From: Ruminococcus flavefaciens
GTDB taxonomy: Bacteria > Bacillota > Clostridia > Oscillospirales > Ruminococcaceae
Direction of reading: 5' to 3'
NCBI GenBank assembly: GCA_002310115.1
Contig: DBYI01000111.1
Span: forward strand, 1 to 11,469
Length of the DNA: 11,469 nucleotides
Shown here: in pieces, positions 1 to 6,749 of the stretch
Numbering within the stretch: the first letter of the stretch is position 1
How the letters are laid out: each line of letters opens with the position of its first letter
Made by a program: the position numbers and the translations under genes
The notes under the pieces: generated by a model
Told to the model about the DNA's origin: nothing
Seen by the model: only the letters and a program-made list of their open reading frames with translations
Databases searched by the model: none

Positions 1-45
1 GTCCTACATAATGATTTGCCTGCGATGTTAAAGGGAGGTATTATT

Positions 46-1779
46 ATGAAAAAAACGAGAAAAGCCTTAGCAGCTATTACTTCATTAGTAATGTTCGCCT
101 GTGCTTCGTTAGCAACTATGAGTACAGATGCTGCGGTAGTAACTGACAATACCCGTTCTGAGTTTGAGAGTGGTGAAGAAACTGTCAAAGTAAAGATACT
201 TTTTAATTTCGATGCTAAAATACTTGACAAAGTAAAAGGTGAAGCGCATCAAAAGGCTGAGGAACTTAGTAAAGAGTATTATGACAGCCTTGACGTGTTA
301 AAGTATACAGAACCTGAGCGATTGAGTATGCAAAGAGAGTACTTTAATGTAAATTATGAAAGGCTTTCAAAAGAACTGACGGAAAAAGCTAAAAAAGATC
401 TTGCGAAACCAGTACTTGAAGATATCGGTGTGGATATTACTGATAATATTGAATATCCGAATTACGGATTTATCCTCTGTGAGCTTAATAAAGATCAGCT
501 TTTAAAAGCTGAAAATAGTGATATCATAAAGTCAGTATCAGTTGATAAAGACTGGAATAATGAAAGTTACATAGGCACTCCATCAATATATCCCGTGCTT
601 ACCGGAACCACTACAACATATGCAAATTCAACATATACTACTACAACTACTTCAGTTTACGGAACTCCAAGTCTCGCTACCACATTGGAGTATTACGGTA
701 ATGATATGTTTACAGACATAATAAAAGATATCGATGATTTTACAATTCAATTTGAAAATCATGGAAAATATCGTTTTCTTTCAAGTGCTATCAAAGACCA
801 GCTTATTCACTATAAAATCGGAGATGAAATAACTATAAGATTTGAATATCTTAGAGTCAATGATACGGATACTCCACGTATCGATAATATCCTTATGCTG
901 AAATGTACGAATATACCGCTCGGTGATGTAAATCGGGACAGGCTAATAGATGCCATAGATGCTTCCATAATTCTAGCCAACTACGCAAAATATTCGACAT
1001 CATCTGCCAAGCCCGCTGAAAGCGAACTTGCTGAACAGGACGTCAATGGTGACGGATTTATAGATGCAGTAGACGCATCAAGTGTTCTCACATATTATGC
1101 ATACGTATCTGTTGGAGGCAATCTTAGCTTCTCTGAGTATGTTAAGAATCCCAAAGCGGCAATTACGACAACAACAGCTAAGCCTGAATGGAAAGAGATT
1201 ACTCCTGATGAAATAACAACATCAAATATATCATATAAACTATTTGATAAGGATCAGATAAAAAATGATGCTTTCATTGTTTTCAAAGGTACGATCAAGA
1301 GCATAAAAGAATATGAAGTAGAGCGAATTACCGAAAATGGTGAGGAACTCAATCCTGTGAAGAAAACGATAGTTGAAGTTCAGGTTGGGGATGTATATTA
1401 TGGAAATACCGAAAAAAGGACAATAAGAATATATAATCAGGGTAGTTTTTCAAATCATTATAATGGTTCGTTCATATTGAGAGAAAACAGCGAATATATA
1501 TTCGTGACATGTGACATCGATGATGATACTGATAATAAATATGATGTTAGAAGTCATGCGGATACTATGTCTATGGGCCTCAGAGACGGTGTTATGCCGG
1601 TTATAGATGACATCGTTTCGGTATATTATGAGTATTTTAACGATGACGAAGCTGCTATGGCTAAAGCCATACCACAGGAAGAGGTACTTGATAAAATGCC
1701 AGATGAAGCCAGAGGGAAATGGTTCTTGACCTATAATGAAGATGATTTTGTAGAACTGTTAGTTCAGCTGCTTAAATAG
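46..1779 (+). CDS. Secreted dockerin protein, 577 aa, no recognised catalytic domain
   Basis: Start: ATG at 46, with AAGGGAGGT at 31-39 in front and a signal peptide directly after it (Lys-rich start, hydrophobic core about residues 8-24). An upstream in-frame TTG at 16 has neither. Residues 40-175 are charged and helical, ending in a strand pattern around GFILCELNKDQLL and IIKSVSVD that resembles peptidase-inhibitor I9 (subtilisin propeptide) folds; this is inference. A Thr-rich linker spans 187-205 and a small beta domain 206-290. The dockerin (about 292-357) has two complete calcium loops, DVNRDRLIDAID (294-305) and DVNGDGFIDAVD (332-343). A second Thr linker (374-377) leads to a C-terminal domain (about 393-577) with a pattern (FKGTIKSI ... 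VEVQVGDVYYGN ... ENSEYIFV) like NTR/TIMP-type OB folds. The dockerin is unusual in being internal. Probable role: non-enzymatic or regulatory cellulosome component. The dockerin is certain; the rest is tentative. The promoter lies outside the window. Confidence 0.93.
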   Translation: MKKTRKALAAITSLVMFACASLATMSTDAAVVTDNTRSEFESGEETVKVKILFNFDAKILDKVKGEAHQKAEELSKEYYDSLDVLKYTEPERLSMQREYFNVNYERLSKELTEKAKKDLAKPVLEDIGVDITDNIEYPNYGFILCELNKDQLLKAENSDIIKSVSVDKDWNNESYIGTPSIYPVLTGTTTTYANSTYTTTTTSVYGTPSLATTLEYYGNDMFTDIIKDIDDFTIQFENHGKYRFLSSAIKDQLIHYKIGDEITIRFEYLRVNDTDTPRIDNILMLKCTNIPLGDVNRDRLIDAIDASIILANYAKYSTSSAKPAESELAEQDVNGDGFIDAVDASSVLTYYAYVSVGGNLSFSEYVKNPKAAITTTTAKPEWKEITPDEITTSNISYKLFDKDQIKNDAFIVFKGTIKSIKEYEVERITENGEELNPVKKTIVEVQVGDVYYGNTEKRTIRIYNQGSFSNHYNGSFILRENSEYIFVTCDIDDDTDNKYDVRSHADTMSMGLRDGVMPVIDDIVSVYYEYFNDDEAAMAKAIPQEEVLDKMPDEARGKWFLTYNEDDFVELLVQLLK

Positions 1780-1906
1780 GTGCTTTTTATTACTTGACTT
1801 AGAGTAACCTGAAATCGGGTAACAAAACATGACCGCATCGGTATGATTGCTGAGCTTTATTTAGCAACAAAAAAGAACGCCTTGATATATGATGTTCTAA
1901 GTTTAG
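1780..1906. other. Spacer after the first dockerin gene, no gene seen
   Basis: A+T-rich sequence with stops in all frames. No strong rho-independent terminator directly follows the stop codon at 1777-1779. The nearest stable hairpin is at 1907-1929, described in the next entry. Confidence 0.4.
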
Positions 1907-1929
1907 TGCAGTCCCGTTTTGTGACTGCA
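1907..1929 (+). repeat. Diverged copy of the AGTCC-GACTG hairpin
   Basis: TGCAGTC and GACTGCA form a perfect 7-bp stem around a 9-nt loop. The core at 1910-1927 (AGTCCCGTTTTGTGACTG) matches the hairpins at 2026-2043 and 5332-5349 at 14 or so of 18 positions, and the outer stem bases AGTC/GACT are kept. No T-run follows directly, so it is not a textbook terminator. Confidence 0.4.
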
Positions 1930-1947
1930 TCTGCTTTAATAGATTTG

Positions 1948-2062
1948 AGAATTGTTGTATAGGAGGTGGCTGTTTTACCCGCCACTTTATACAGAGTTAG
2001 CAATCTACCGACTCAAATATGGCTGAGTCCTGTTCCGGGACTGAGATGAAATTGAAAAATGA
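1948..2062 (+). repeat. Intergenic hairpin element, copy A
   Basis: Ordered signals are shared with 5232-5376. They are GAATTGTTGTAT (about 1950), a hairpin GTGGC(1966-1970)/GCCAC(1981-1985), about 40 nt of A+T-rich sequence, then the hairpin AGTCCTG-TTC-CGGGACT (2026-2042), then TGAAATTGAAAAATG (2047-2061). In the other copy the loop is TTT instead of TTC and the 7-bp stem, including one T.G pair, is unchanged. That suggests a conserved RNA or DNA structure rather than chance. The family is not recognised. Whether it is an independent RNA, part of a 3' UTR or a mobile-element remnant cannot be told from sequence alone. Confidence 0.5.
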
Positions 2063-2210
2063 TGTATTTGGTGTATTCAGCGTATTCATACACGGTGTTA
2101 AGCTATTTTTAAATACATAGTGAATACATTAGAATACATCTGCGATGTATCAGATGTATTTTAAATTTCCGGAATACGGGCAAATAGACATCAAATACAT
2201 CAAATACACT
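2061..2210. repeat. Array of TGTATT/AATACA words in both orientations
   Basis: Within 150 bases TGTATT occurs at 2063, 2072 and 2155, and its complement AATACA at 2113, 2123, 2133, 2194 and 2203. Variants are CGTATTC at 2081, TGTATC at 2146 and GAATACG at 2172. The outer pairs (2063-2077 and 2194-2208) are complementary over 15 nt with one G.T pair. AATACATCT/AGATGTATT (near 2133-2159) forms an inner 9-bp stem. The array sits about 140 bp upstream of the promoter of the 866-residue gene. It could be a multi-site protein-binding region or a foldback element. The irregular spacing and mixed orientation rule out a CRISPR array. Confidence 0.6.
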
Positions 2211-2245
2211 GATTTTTAAATCCATTTTGTTTTCTATCTGGATCA

Positions 2246-2270
2246 AGGTGTTGCCAAAACTGCAACACCT
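2246..2270 (+). other. 9-bp hairpin AGGTGTTGC/GCAACACCT
   Basis: A perfect 9-bp stem with a 7-nt loop (CAAAACT) lies about 75 bp upstream of the -35 box of the next gene. No T-run follows, so an intrinsic terminator is unlikely. It may end upstream transcripts inefficiently, protect an RNA 3' end, or bind a protein. Confidence 0.35.
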
Positions 2271-2347
2271 ATGAGGAGTTCCATAACAGGCTTTATCGTT
2301 AAAACATATTAATGTCTATAACAAATTATAATTATAATGTAAACGTG

Positions 2348-2376
2348 TTGATTTTGGGCTAAATATATAGTAATAT
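2348..2376 (+). promoter_or_regulatory. Sigma-A promoter for the 866-residue dockerin gene
   Basis: TTGATT at 2348-2353, a 17-bp spacer, and TAATAT at 2371-2376 give a start near 2383 and a 5' UTR of about 114 nt before the ATG at 2497. The UTR is purine-rich and shows only weak local pairing. No known riboswitch is recognised in it. Confidence 0.5.
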
Positions 2377-2496
2377 TAAGATGACAAAGTGTACGTGCAA
2401 AAAACGAAAAAGGGTGAGAGAAAGCAGCTTCCTGTTCGTCTAATAAGTAAAGGATACAGTAACGAGCGTTTCCAATTTTTAAAAGGAGTTGATATT

Positions 2497-5097
2497 ATGA
2501 AAAAAAGTTTATTGGCAGTAATTACTGCTACGGTACTTGCCGTAAATGCGGTTCCGCTAAGTGCAGGCGCTTTTTCGGCAGTGCCCGCCGAAAATTATCA
2601 GGCGTTGGCAGAGGAGACAAAATTTGAAGCTGAGAATTTCTTTGTTGCAGTCGGTACATACAGCGGAGCAACACAGCTCAGGTATTTTGCCCACAAAGCC
2701 GATGGCGGCTATACGGTCGATAAGGTAGTATGGGAGGACGCTCCTGCCAATATTTCTTACGGAGATGTATTTATCGCTGACGGCGAAGTTTCTATGACTA
2801 AGGTCATGGCTGCACCTAATGATCCCGTATATGCAATGGCATACTACTATCAGCTTGACGAGAGCGCAAAGCTTGATAAGGCAGGCAATTGCGAAAACTT
2901 TATGGAGCAGAGGGAACTGACAGTCACAAGCAAGACATACGACGGTTCAGCACATTGGAGCATAAGATACAAGGATTCAGAGGGTAAAGAATATTATTAC
3001 GGGCTGAGCACTTTTGCTTCGAACCTTACTGTCAATCCCCTTGACTGTGAGGTCGGCGACGTGTATACTTATGCGCTTTACAACGATTATATGATCGTTC
3101 CGCTTGCAAAGAAGGACGCTGAAAGCGATGTTAATAAAGAGCCAGAATACAGGATAGTCAGTCTCCCTGACAAGGTGGAATACAAGGTAGGCGAACAGAT
3201 AGACCTTAAAGGTATAGAAATAGAAGTTACAATGGACAAGAAAGAGCCTGTTGTTTACACATATCCCGATGTAGCTTTTGACTATCAGTCCAATATTCCA
3301 AGAGCTCCGAGAGTTGTTCTCAGTTCAGATTTCCGCAGCGATAAGACGGGAACTTATAAAGTTGAGATAGTTGGTGCGGATAACGTAAGCTTTGAGGTCA
3401 GGGTCGTTGATAACGATACACCTACAACAACAACGACCGCAAATAACACTACCACAACCACTACCAAGATATCGACGGGCACAACGGTTACGTCGACTTA
3501 TGCTACCGACGCTAAGGGAAGAATACTTGACTCGGAGGGCAATGTCCTCATAGTTGACGGAACTTCCGCCGTTATGTCTCAGCCTGCAAATACCACGACT
3601 ACGACAAGAGTCATAATTGATTACGCAGTTAAGGTCGAATATGACAAATCACCTATGAAAACAGGCGAAAAACGAGAAGTGAAGTTTTACAATCCCGAAA
3701 CTAAAACAGCTAAAAACGGTAAAGTGAATACAAGTTCGGATTGTATATCAATAGACTATGAAGAAGGAAAAGACACATTTAGCGTAACAGCTCTTAAAGA
3801 GGGCAAAGCAGAAATATATGTTACAGCCGCAGGCTGTGCTTTCGGTGCATATGTATATATTGAAGTAAGTTCAGCAGAACAGACAGAGACCGAAACATCA
3901 TACAAGCTGAAAGTAACAGTCCTTGATGCATACGACGATTACATTTTTGTACGCCCCGATATGAACTCGCAGGTATATAATTTCTCCAACAAATTTGCTG
4001 TACCCACGAATTCTGTCGATATTGGTGCAGCTCCTGCCGCAGGAATGGTGCTTGAAGTGACCTATACCAAGGATTATTTCCTTACAACATATCCTGCAAG
4101 GTTCAGCGATATCAAAAATGTAGCTCTGATATCGAGTAAGCCCGATATATTCAAGGGTGACACCAACTGCGACTGTCAGGTGGATATGTCAGATGCTGTG
4201 CTTATAATGCAGGCTCTTGCAAATCCCGACAAGTACGGCGAAAATGGTAAGGACTCCTACCATCATCTTACCGCCCTTGGCAGACTCAACGGAGATAATG
4301 ACGGCGACGGTCTTACAGTAGGCGATGCTCTTGCTATACAGAGAAAGCTCCTCGGTCTGAGCGAGGACGAGCAGTCCGCGAAAGCACTCATAGGCAAGAC
4401 CTACGTGTATGAAAAGAGTGGTTCGTTCACTATCACCTTCGACGAACACGGAAGATTTGCGTGCCATGAGAAGGATATTCTCAGCTATATGACAGAGGGA
4501 ACATGGGAGCTGAACGGAGATACCGTCAAGCTTGCGTATCCTGTTGATGAAAATACCGAGAAAGCTGTTTATTTAAAGTTAAAGGACAGCGACCTTGTCT
4601 ATATCGGTGAAAAATCTGATAATTTCACCAGTGTCAAGGTTCAGGACGGCGAAAAGTTCACAGATACAAAGATACGCAACAAGGTTGACTGGTATGATGA
4701 CTATATGATCTCTTTAAAAAAAGATACTGACTGGAGCAAGAATAATAAAAATCTTTCCGCAGTTATAAAAGATACCGACGGACTGAAGAGCTATCTTGAG
4801 CAATTCTGCAATGAGAAAGCAATGTCTTTTTATCTTGACAAATACGATGACAGTTTTTTCAAGGATAATGTTCTGTTTATGAAATGGATCTTTCAGGGTT
4901 CGGGTTCAGCAGGACCGGCATATATGGTGAATGTTACAATGCAGCCTGACAACGGTTTGTGTATGTTCGTAATGTATAACGGATTGCTGAATGGTGACTC
5001 TATGGCATCTGTATGTCTTGCTCAGGTAACTGTTCCGAAAGGGATATATGACGACAACAAGGAATATAACTGGGTCAGATATAATGTTATGTTTTGA
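2497..5097 (+). CDS. Secreted multidomain dockerin protein, 866 aa
   Basis: Start: ATG at 2497 after AAAAGGAG (2481-2488), followed by a signal peptide (MKKSLLAVI..., cleavage near residue 25). A GTG at 2389 in the same frame has no ribosome binding site and would bury the signal peptide. Domains in order: a beta-rich N-terminal region (26-215); an Ig-like domain of the bacterial Big_3 kind (about 219-302; YKVGEQIDLKGIEIEV, TGTYKVEIVG); Thr linkers (about 308-327 and 366-370); a second Ig-like, Big_2-like domain (375-458); a small OB-like domain (463-550); a dockerin (553-620) with loops at D555-D566 and D600-D610; a lipocalin-like beta segment (630-720); and a C-terminal part (725-866) resembling PrcB-type domains (YDDSFFKDNVLF, GSGSAG). 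The second dockerin loop is one residue short of the 12-residue pattern, a form common in Ruminococcus dockerins. No catalytic domain is seen. It probably binds a surface, a polysaccharide or a protein partner in a cellulosome. Domain names other than the dockerin are inference. Confidence 0.95.
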   Translation: MKKSLLAVITATVLAVNAVPLSAGAFSAVPAENYQALAEETKFEAENFFVAVGTYSGATQLRYFAHKADGGYTVDKVVWEDAPANISYGDVFIADGEVSMTKVMAAPNDPVYAMAYYYQLDESAKLDKAGNCENFMEQRELTVTSKTYDGSAHWSIRYKDSEGKEYYYGLSTFASNLTVNPLDCEVGDVYTYALYNDYMIVPLAKKDAESDVNKEPEYRIVSLPDKVEYKVGEQIDLKGIEIEVTMDKKEPVVYTYPDVAFDYQSNIPRAPRVVLSSDFRSDKTGTYKVEIVGADNVSFEVRVVDNDTPTTTTTANNTTTTTTKISTGTTVTSTYATDAKGRILDSEGNVLIVDGTSAVMSQPANTTTTTRVIIDYAVKVEYDKSPMKTGEKREVKFYNPETKTAKNGKVNTSSDCISIDYEEGKDTFSVTALKEGKAEIYVTAAGCAFGAYVYIEVSSAEQTETETSYKLKVTVLDAYDDYIFVRPDMNSQVYNFSNKFAVPTNSVDIGAAPAAGMVLEVTYTKDYFLTTYPARFSDIKNVALISSKPDIFKGDTNCDCQVDMSDAVLIMQALANPDKYGENGKDSYHHLTALGRLNGDNDGDGLTVGDALAIQRKLLGLSEDEQSAKALIGKTYVYEKSGSFTITFDEHGRFACHEKDILSYMTEGTWELNGDTVKLAYPVDENTEKAVYLKLKDSDLVYIGEKSDNFTSVKVQDGEKFTDTKIRNKVDWYDDYMISLKKDTDWSKNNKNLSAVIKDTDGLKSYLEQFCNEKAMSFYLDKYDDSFFKDNVLFMKWIFQGSGSAGPAYMVNVTMQPDNGLCMFVMYNGLLNGDSMASVCLAQVTVPKGIYDDNKEYNWVRYNVMF

Positions 5098-5221
5098 ATA
5101 AAAAGCTCACAGCAGACATTCCTTAATTTAATATGCATGGCTTAGTTGACGATTGCTTTGCAATAATAATGGTGCCATGATTTGATGTGCTTCTGGGCAT
5201 CTTCATCGAATATGATCTATT
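5098..5221. other. Spacer after the 866-residue gene, cruciform-like hairpin at 5136-5179
   Basis: CATGGC (5136-5141) pairs with GCCATG (5174-5179), and ATTGC/GCAAT (5152-5164) form a small hairpin inside. No T-run follows, so termination is doubtful. No reading frame here has a ribosome binding site. Confidence 0.3.
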
Positions 5222-5231
5222 TTGATTCACG

Positions 5232-5376
5232 AATTGTTATATTGTAATTATGTAACAAGGGGTGGCAAAAATGGACACCCCTTTGCTGAATTATGAAATT
5301 ATCAGTTCTTTAGAAGATGAAAGTATATCTGAGTCCTGTTTCGGGACTGGGAAAGCTTGGGTGAAATTGAATAATG
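5232..5376 (+). repeat. Intergenic hairpin element, copy B
   Basis: This repeats the order of signals in copy A (1948-2062): GAATTGTTATAT (5232-5243), a hairpin AAGGGGTG(5257-5264)/CACCCCTT(5276-5283), A+T-rich spacing, the hairpin AGTCCTG-TTT-CGGGACT (5332-5348), then TGAAATTGAATAATG (5362-5376). Between the second hairpin and the last box there are about 9 extra nucleotides compared with copy A. The hairpin stems are kept while loops and spacers differ, the pattern expected for a structured RNA or a recurring small element. Confidence 0.5.
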
Positions 5377-5398
5377 CTGTATAAATGGATAATAATTA

Positions 5399-5428
5399 TT
5401 GCATAAAAATCTGTAGACAGTATATATA
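5399..5428 (+). promoter_or_regulatory. Weak candidate promoter
   Basis: TTGCAT at 5399-5404 and TATATA at 5423-5428, 18 bp apart, precede a stretch AATTATAATTATTATGAGACG that resembles 2325-2345 upstream of the 866-residue gene. A transcript from here would run to the terminator at 5680-5723 and would be about 290 nt long. In A+T-rich DNA such boxes arise by chance, so confidence is low. Confidence 0.25.
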
Positions 5429-5454
5429 GATGAATTATAATTATTATGAGACGA

Positions 5455-5531
5455 TAAAGGACAAAATGTCATAATGTTACCATTTTACTTTGGGAGTATT
5501 ATACAGGAGTATGCCGAAAACTTGTCCTTTA
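5455..5531 (+). other. 77-nt domain closed by a 10-bp stem, candidate structured RNA
   Basis: TAAAGGACAA (5455-5464) and TTGTCCTTTA (5522-5531) are perfectly complementary and enclose about 57 nt. A Shine-Dalgarno-like AGGAAGG (5558-5564) and an ATG at 5570 follow, but the 66-codon frame there runs straight through a terminator hairpin and does not look like a protein. A leader of a lost gene or a small RNA is possible. Confidence 0.3.
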
Positions 5532-5589
5532 ATATTACGAAAACATAGAACAAAATAAGGAAGGATAGCATGTTGGTGATTGACGTTTT

Positions 5590-5787
5590 TTACATTGACA
5601 TCGGCTTTCGAAAGAAATTGGGAAAGGTTGCTAAATTGTCAAAATCCTCTTCAAGTCCTTCTGCCCCTGCCAGAACGATAAAGCCTGTATTTCGAGAAAA
5701 ACTCCGAAATACAGGCTTTTCTCTTACCTGTATGAAACAGTTTAAACTGCATTTTTGCAGTCGCGTGTGACTGTTTACAGTTAAAAA
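5590..5787 (-). pseudogene. Decayed reading frame, possible tail of an integrated element
   Basis: The reverse strand reads FLTVNSHTRLQKCSLNC..., then FIVLAGAEGLEEDFDNLATF..., ending at TAA (5590-5592). The same frame continues upstream beyond a TGA (5788-5790) as TTVNVVCFSCDFV. From memory, a GAEGLE-containing trailing frame is often seen just downstream of integrase genes in Firmicutes mobile elements, so this may be the end flank of a lost element. No start codon, ribosome binding site or integrase catalytic motif is visible here. The repeated CACAC/CACG words at 5787-5815 lie at the same junction. Low confidence in identity; it is not a functional gene. Confidence 0.3.
5680..5723 (+). terminator. 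Strong intrinsic terminator, probably bidirectional
   Basis: AAAGCCTGTATTTCG (5680-5694) pairs perfectly over 15 bp with CGAAATACAGGCTTT (5705-5719), with a 10-nt loop and TTTTCTC after it. The A-run on the left side would serve as a shorter T-run on the opposite strand. It is placed to end rightward transcription from the 866-residue gene or from 5430 onward. Confidence 0.75.
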
Positions 5788-5843
5788 TCACACAAAATCA
5801 CACGAAAAACACACGACATTTACGGTGGTACAATGCTTATTAA

Positions 5844-5873
5844 AGAACCAGCTCCCGTAAGGGAGCTGGTTCT
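5844..5873 (-). terminator. 13-bp GNRA-type hairpin, probable terminator for the DinB gene
   Basis: AGAACCAGCTCCC (5844-5856) and GGGAGCTGGTTCT (5861-5873) form a perfect, G+C-rich 13-bp stem with a GTAA loop on the plus strand. On the minus strand the stem is followed by TTTAATAAG, a weak T-run, so it best fits an end point for leftward transcripts coming from 6592. On the plus strand no T-run follows. Confidence 0.5.
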
Positions 5874-5884
5874 ATATAATATGA

Positions 5885-6025
5885 GTCTGCCACAGTTCTG
5901 AAACCTTTTGTATTGTTTGTTATGTTGAGGACACCGGGAATGCCGAAGGCGTGTATGTAATTCGTAACGGACAGCAGATTCCGTATGCTGAGCTGGTGAA
6001 AGAGGTCGAGACGAAGGAAGGCTGA
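5885..6025 (+). pseudogene. C-terminal coding fragment (YVEDTGNAEG...ELVKEVETKEG)
   Basis: After an in-frame TGA (5882-5884) the frame reads 46 codons to TGA at 6023-6025. The last 34 codons (from 5921) have normal protein composition: YVEDTGNAEGVYVIRNGQQI followed by PYAELVKEVETKEG. There is no start codon with a ribosome binding site, and the sequence begins just past a terminator hairpin, so this looks like the surviving 3' end of a gene deleted by a rearrangement. The family is not recognised. An alternative is a chance open frame, but the charged, hydrophobically patterned end argues for former coding sequence. Confidence 0.4.
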
Positions 6026-6067
6026 CGACATATTATTCGCATAAATCAGAATTTACATTATCATAAC

Positions 6068-6592
6068 TTATTTTGTAACTTGTCCTTTTCTGTATCTACC
6101 GAAAAAAATACCGTCATCAACATATTTGTCAGCCTGAGATACCCACATCGGAAATTTTCCTGTTGCTACAGCAGTCTGTCCGTTAAGCATTCCTGTATGG
6201 AACGATATGTGGCGGAATTGTCTCAGTACCAGTTCCATTCTCGTATGTTCACAGTTTTCAGGACATTCATACAGCATCTCATCTGTGAGCGAATCAAGAT
6301 ATGCGAAAGTTTTTTTCTCTACACTGTCAAGATAATCAAGAAGCTGCTCATCAGATAAGATAACAGAAGCAGGCTTGTCGGGATTATCAAGTCCTTCTTC
6401 ATGAAAAGGCGGTTCATCATATACACAAGGATTTATAAACCATTTATCAGCTGAATGAAGTGCATGATATGCCCATCTCCAACACGGAGTACCGCAGCAT
6501 ATCGCATCTCTGTCATAGGTCTGGATAGATGTTCTGATATTCAGGAAATTCGGTTTCACCATTTCTTTTATTATCATACATAGATCATTCAT
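6068..6592 (-). CDS. DinB-family protein, 174 aa
   Basis: DinB-like proteins are four-helix bundles that usually bind a divalent metal through three histidines. Members act in thiol-linked detoxification or remain uncharacterised. Here the likely ligands are His46 (within AYHALHSADKW) and His128 and His132 (RQFRHISFHTGMLNG), at the expected places in the second helix and the last part. Length is usual for the family (about 150-180). The start ATG at 6592 is preceded by GAGGGGG with 8 nt spacing, which supports it over the later Met codons. It is transcribed alone from a perfect consensus promoter at 6637-6665 and is followed by the hairpin at 5844-5873. The substrate is unknown; a link to the neighbouring dockerin genes is not implied. 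It is cytoplasmic (no signal peptide). Confidence 0.85.
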   Translation of the reverse strand: MNDLCMIIKEMVKPNFLNIRTSIQTYDRDAICCGTPCWRWAYHALHSADKWFINPCVYDEPPFHEEGLDNPDKPASVILSDEQLLDYLDSVEKKTFAYLDSLTDEMLYECPENCEHTRMELVLRQFRHISFHTGMLNGQTAVATGKFPMWVSQADKYVDDGIFFGRYRKGQVTK

Positions 6593-6636
6593 TATAAAAT
6601 CCCCCTCAAAACCCCGATTTGGTTCCCATTACTATG

Positions 6637-6665
6637 ATTATACAGCCCATCCGCCAATATGTCAA
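6637..6665 (-). promoter_or_regulatory. Perfect consensus sigma-A promoter of the DinB-family gene
   Basis: On the minus strand TTGACA (6665-6660), a 17-bp spacer and TATAAT (6642-6637) match the consensus exactly. The start would be near 6630 and the leader about 38 nt, ending in the GAGGGGG ribosome binding site. Confidence 0.85.
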
Positions 6666-6749
6666 TATCTGGAGGCACTGTAATATGCACAAAAATCGGA
6701 AAAACCGCCCCGCACATATTCTCCGTTTTACAGTCTTGCTAATGTCGCG

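Noticed and set aside
2061..2210. CRISPR array
   Set aside because: The repeated words are only 6-9 nt, occur in both orientations and are irregularly spaced; there are no cas genes.
2383..2496. Riboswitch in the leader of the 866-aa gene
   Set aside because: Only weak 4-5 bp pairings were found and no known aptamer consensus is visible.
4189..4467. Open frame of 92 codons on the minus strand
   Set aside because: Lies wholly inside the dockerin-encoding part of the 866-aa gene, has no ribosome binding site, and does not read like a protein family.
5257..5283. Terminator of the 866-aa gene
   Set aside because: The 8-bp stem lacks a following T-run and has an 11-nt loop; the hairpin is shared with copy A and is better seen as part of the repeated element.
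5570..5770. 66-codon plus-strand frame after AGGAAGG
   Set aside because: It contains a complete terminator hairpin (5680-5719) inside the reading frame, and its composition is not protein-like. The opposite-strand relic explains the open frame.
5840..6031. 63-codon minus-strand frame
   Set aside because: Shadow of the plus-strand coding fragment and of the hairpin at 5844-5873; no ribosome binding site.
6666..6749. Terminator after the 191-aa gene
   Set aside because: The minus strand has a short CGG-TTTTT-CCG followed by ATTTTT, but a 3-bp stem is too weak to call.
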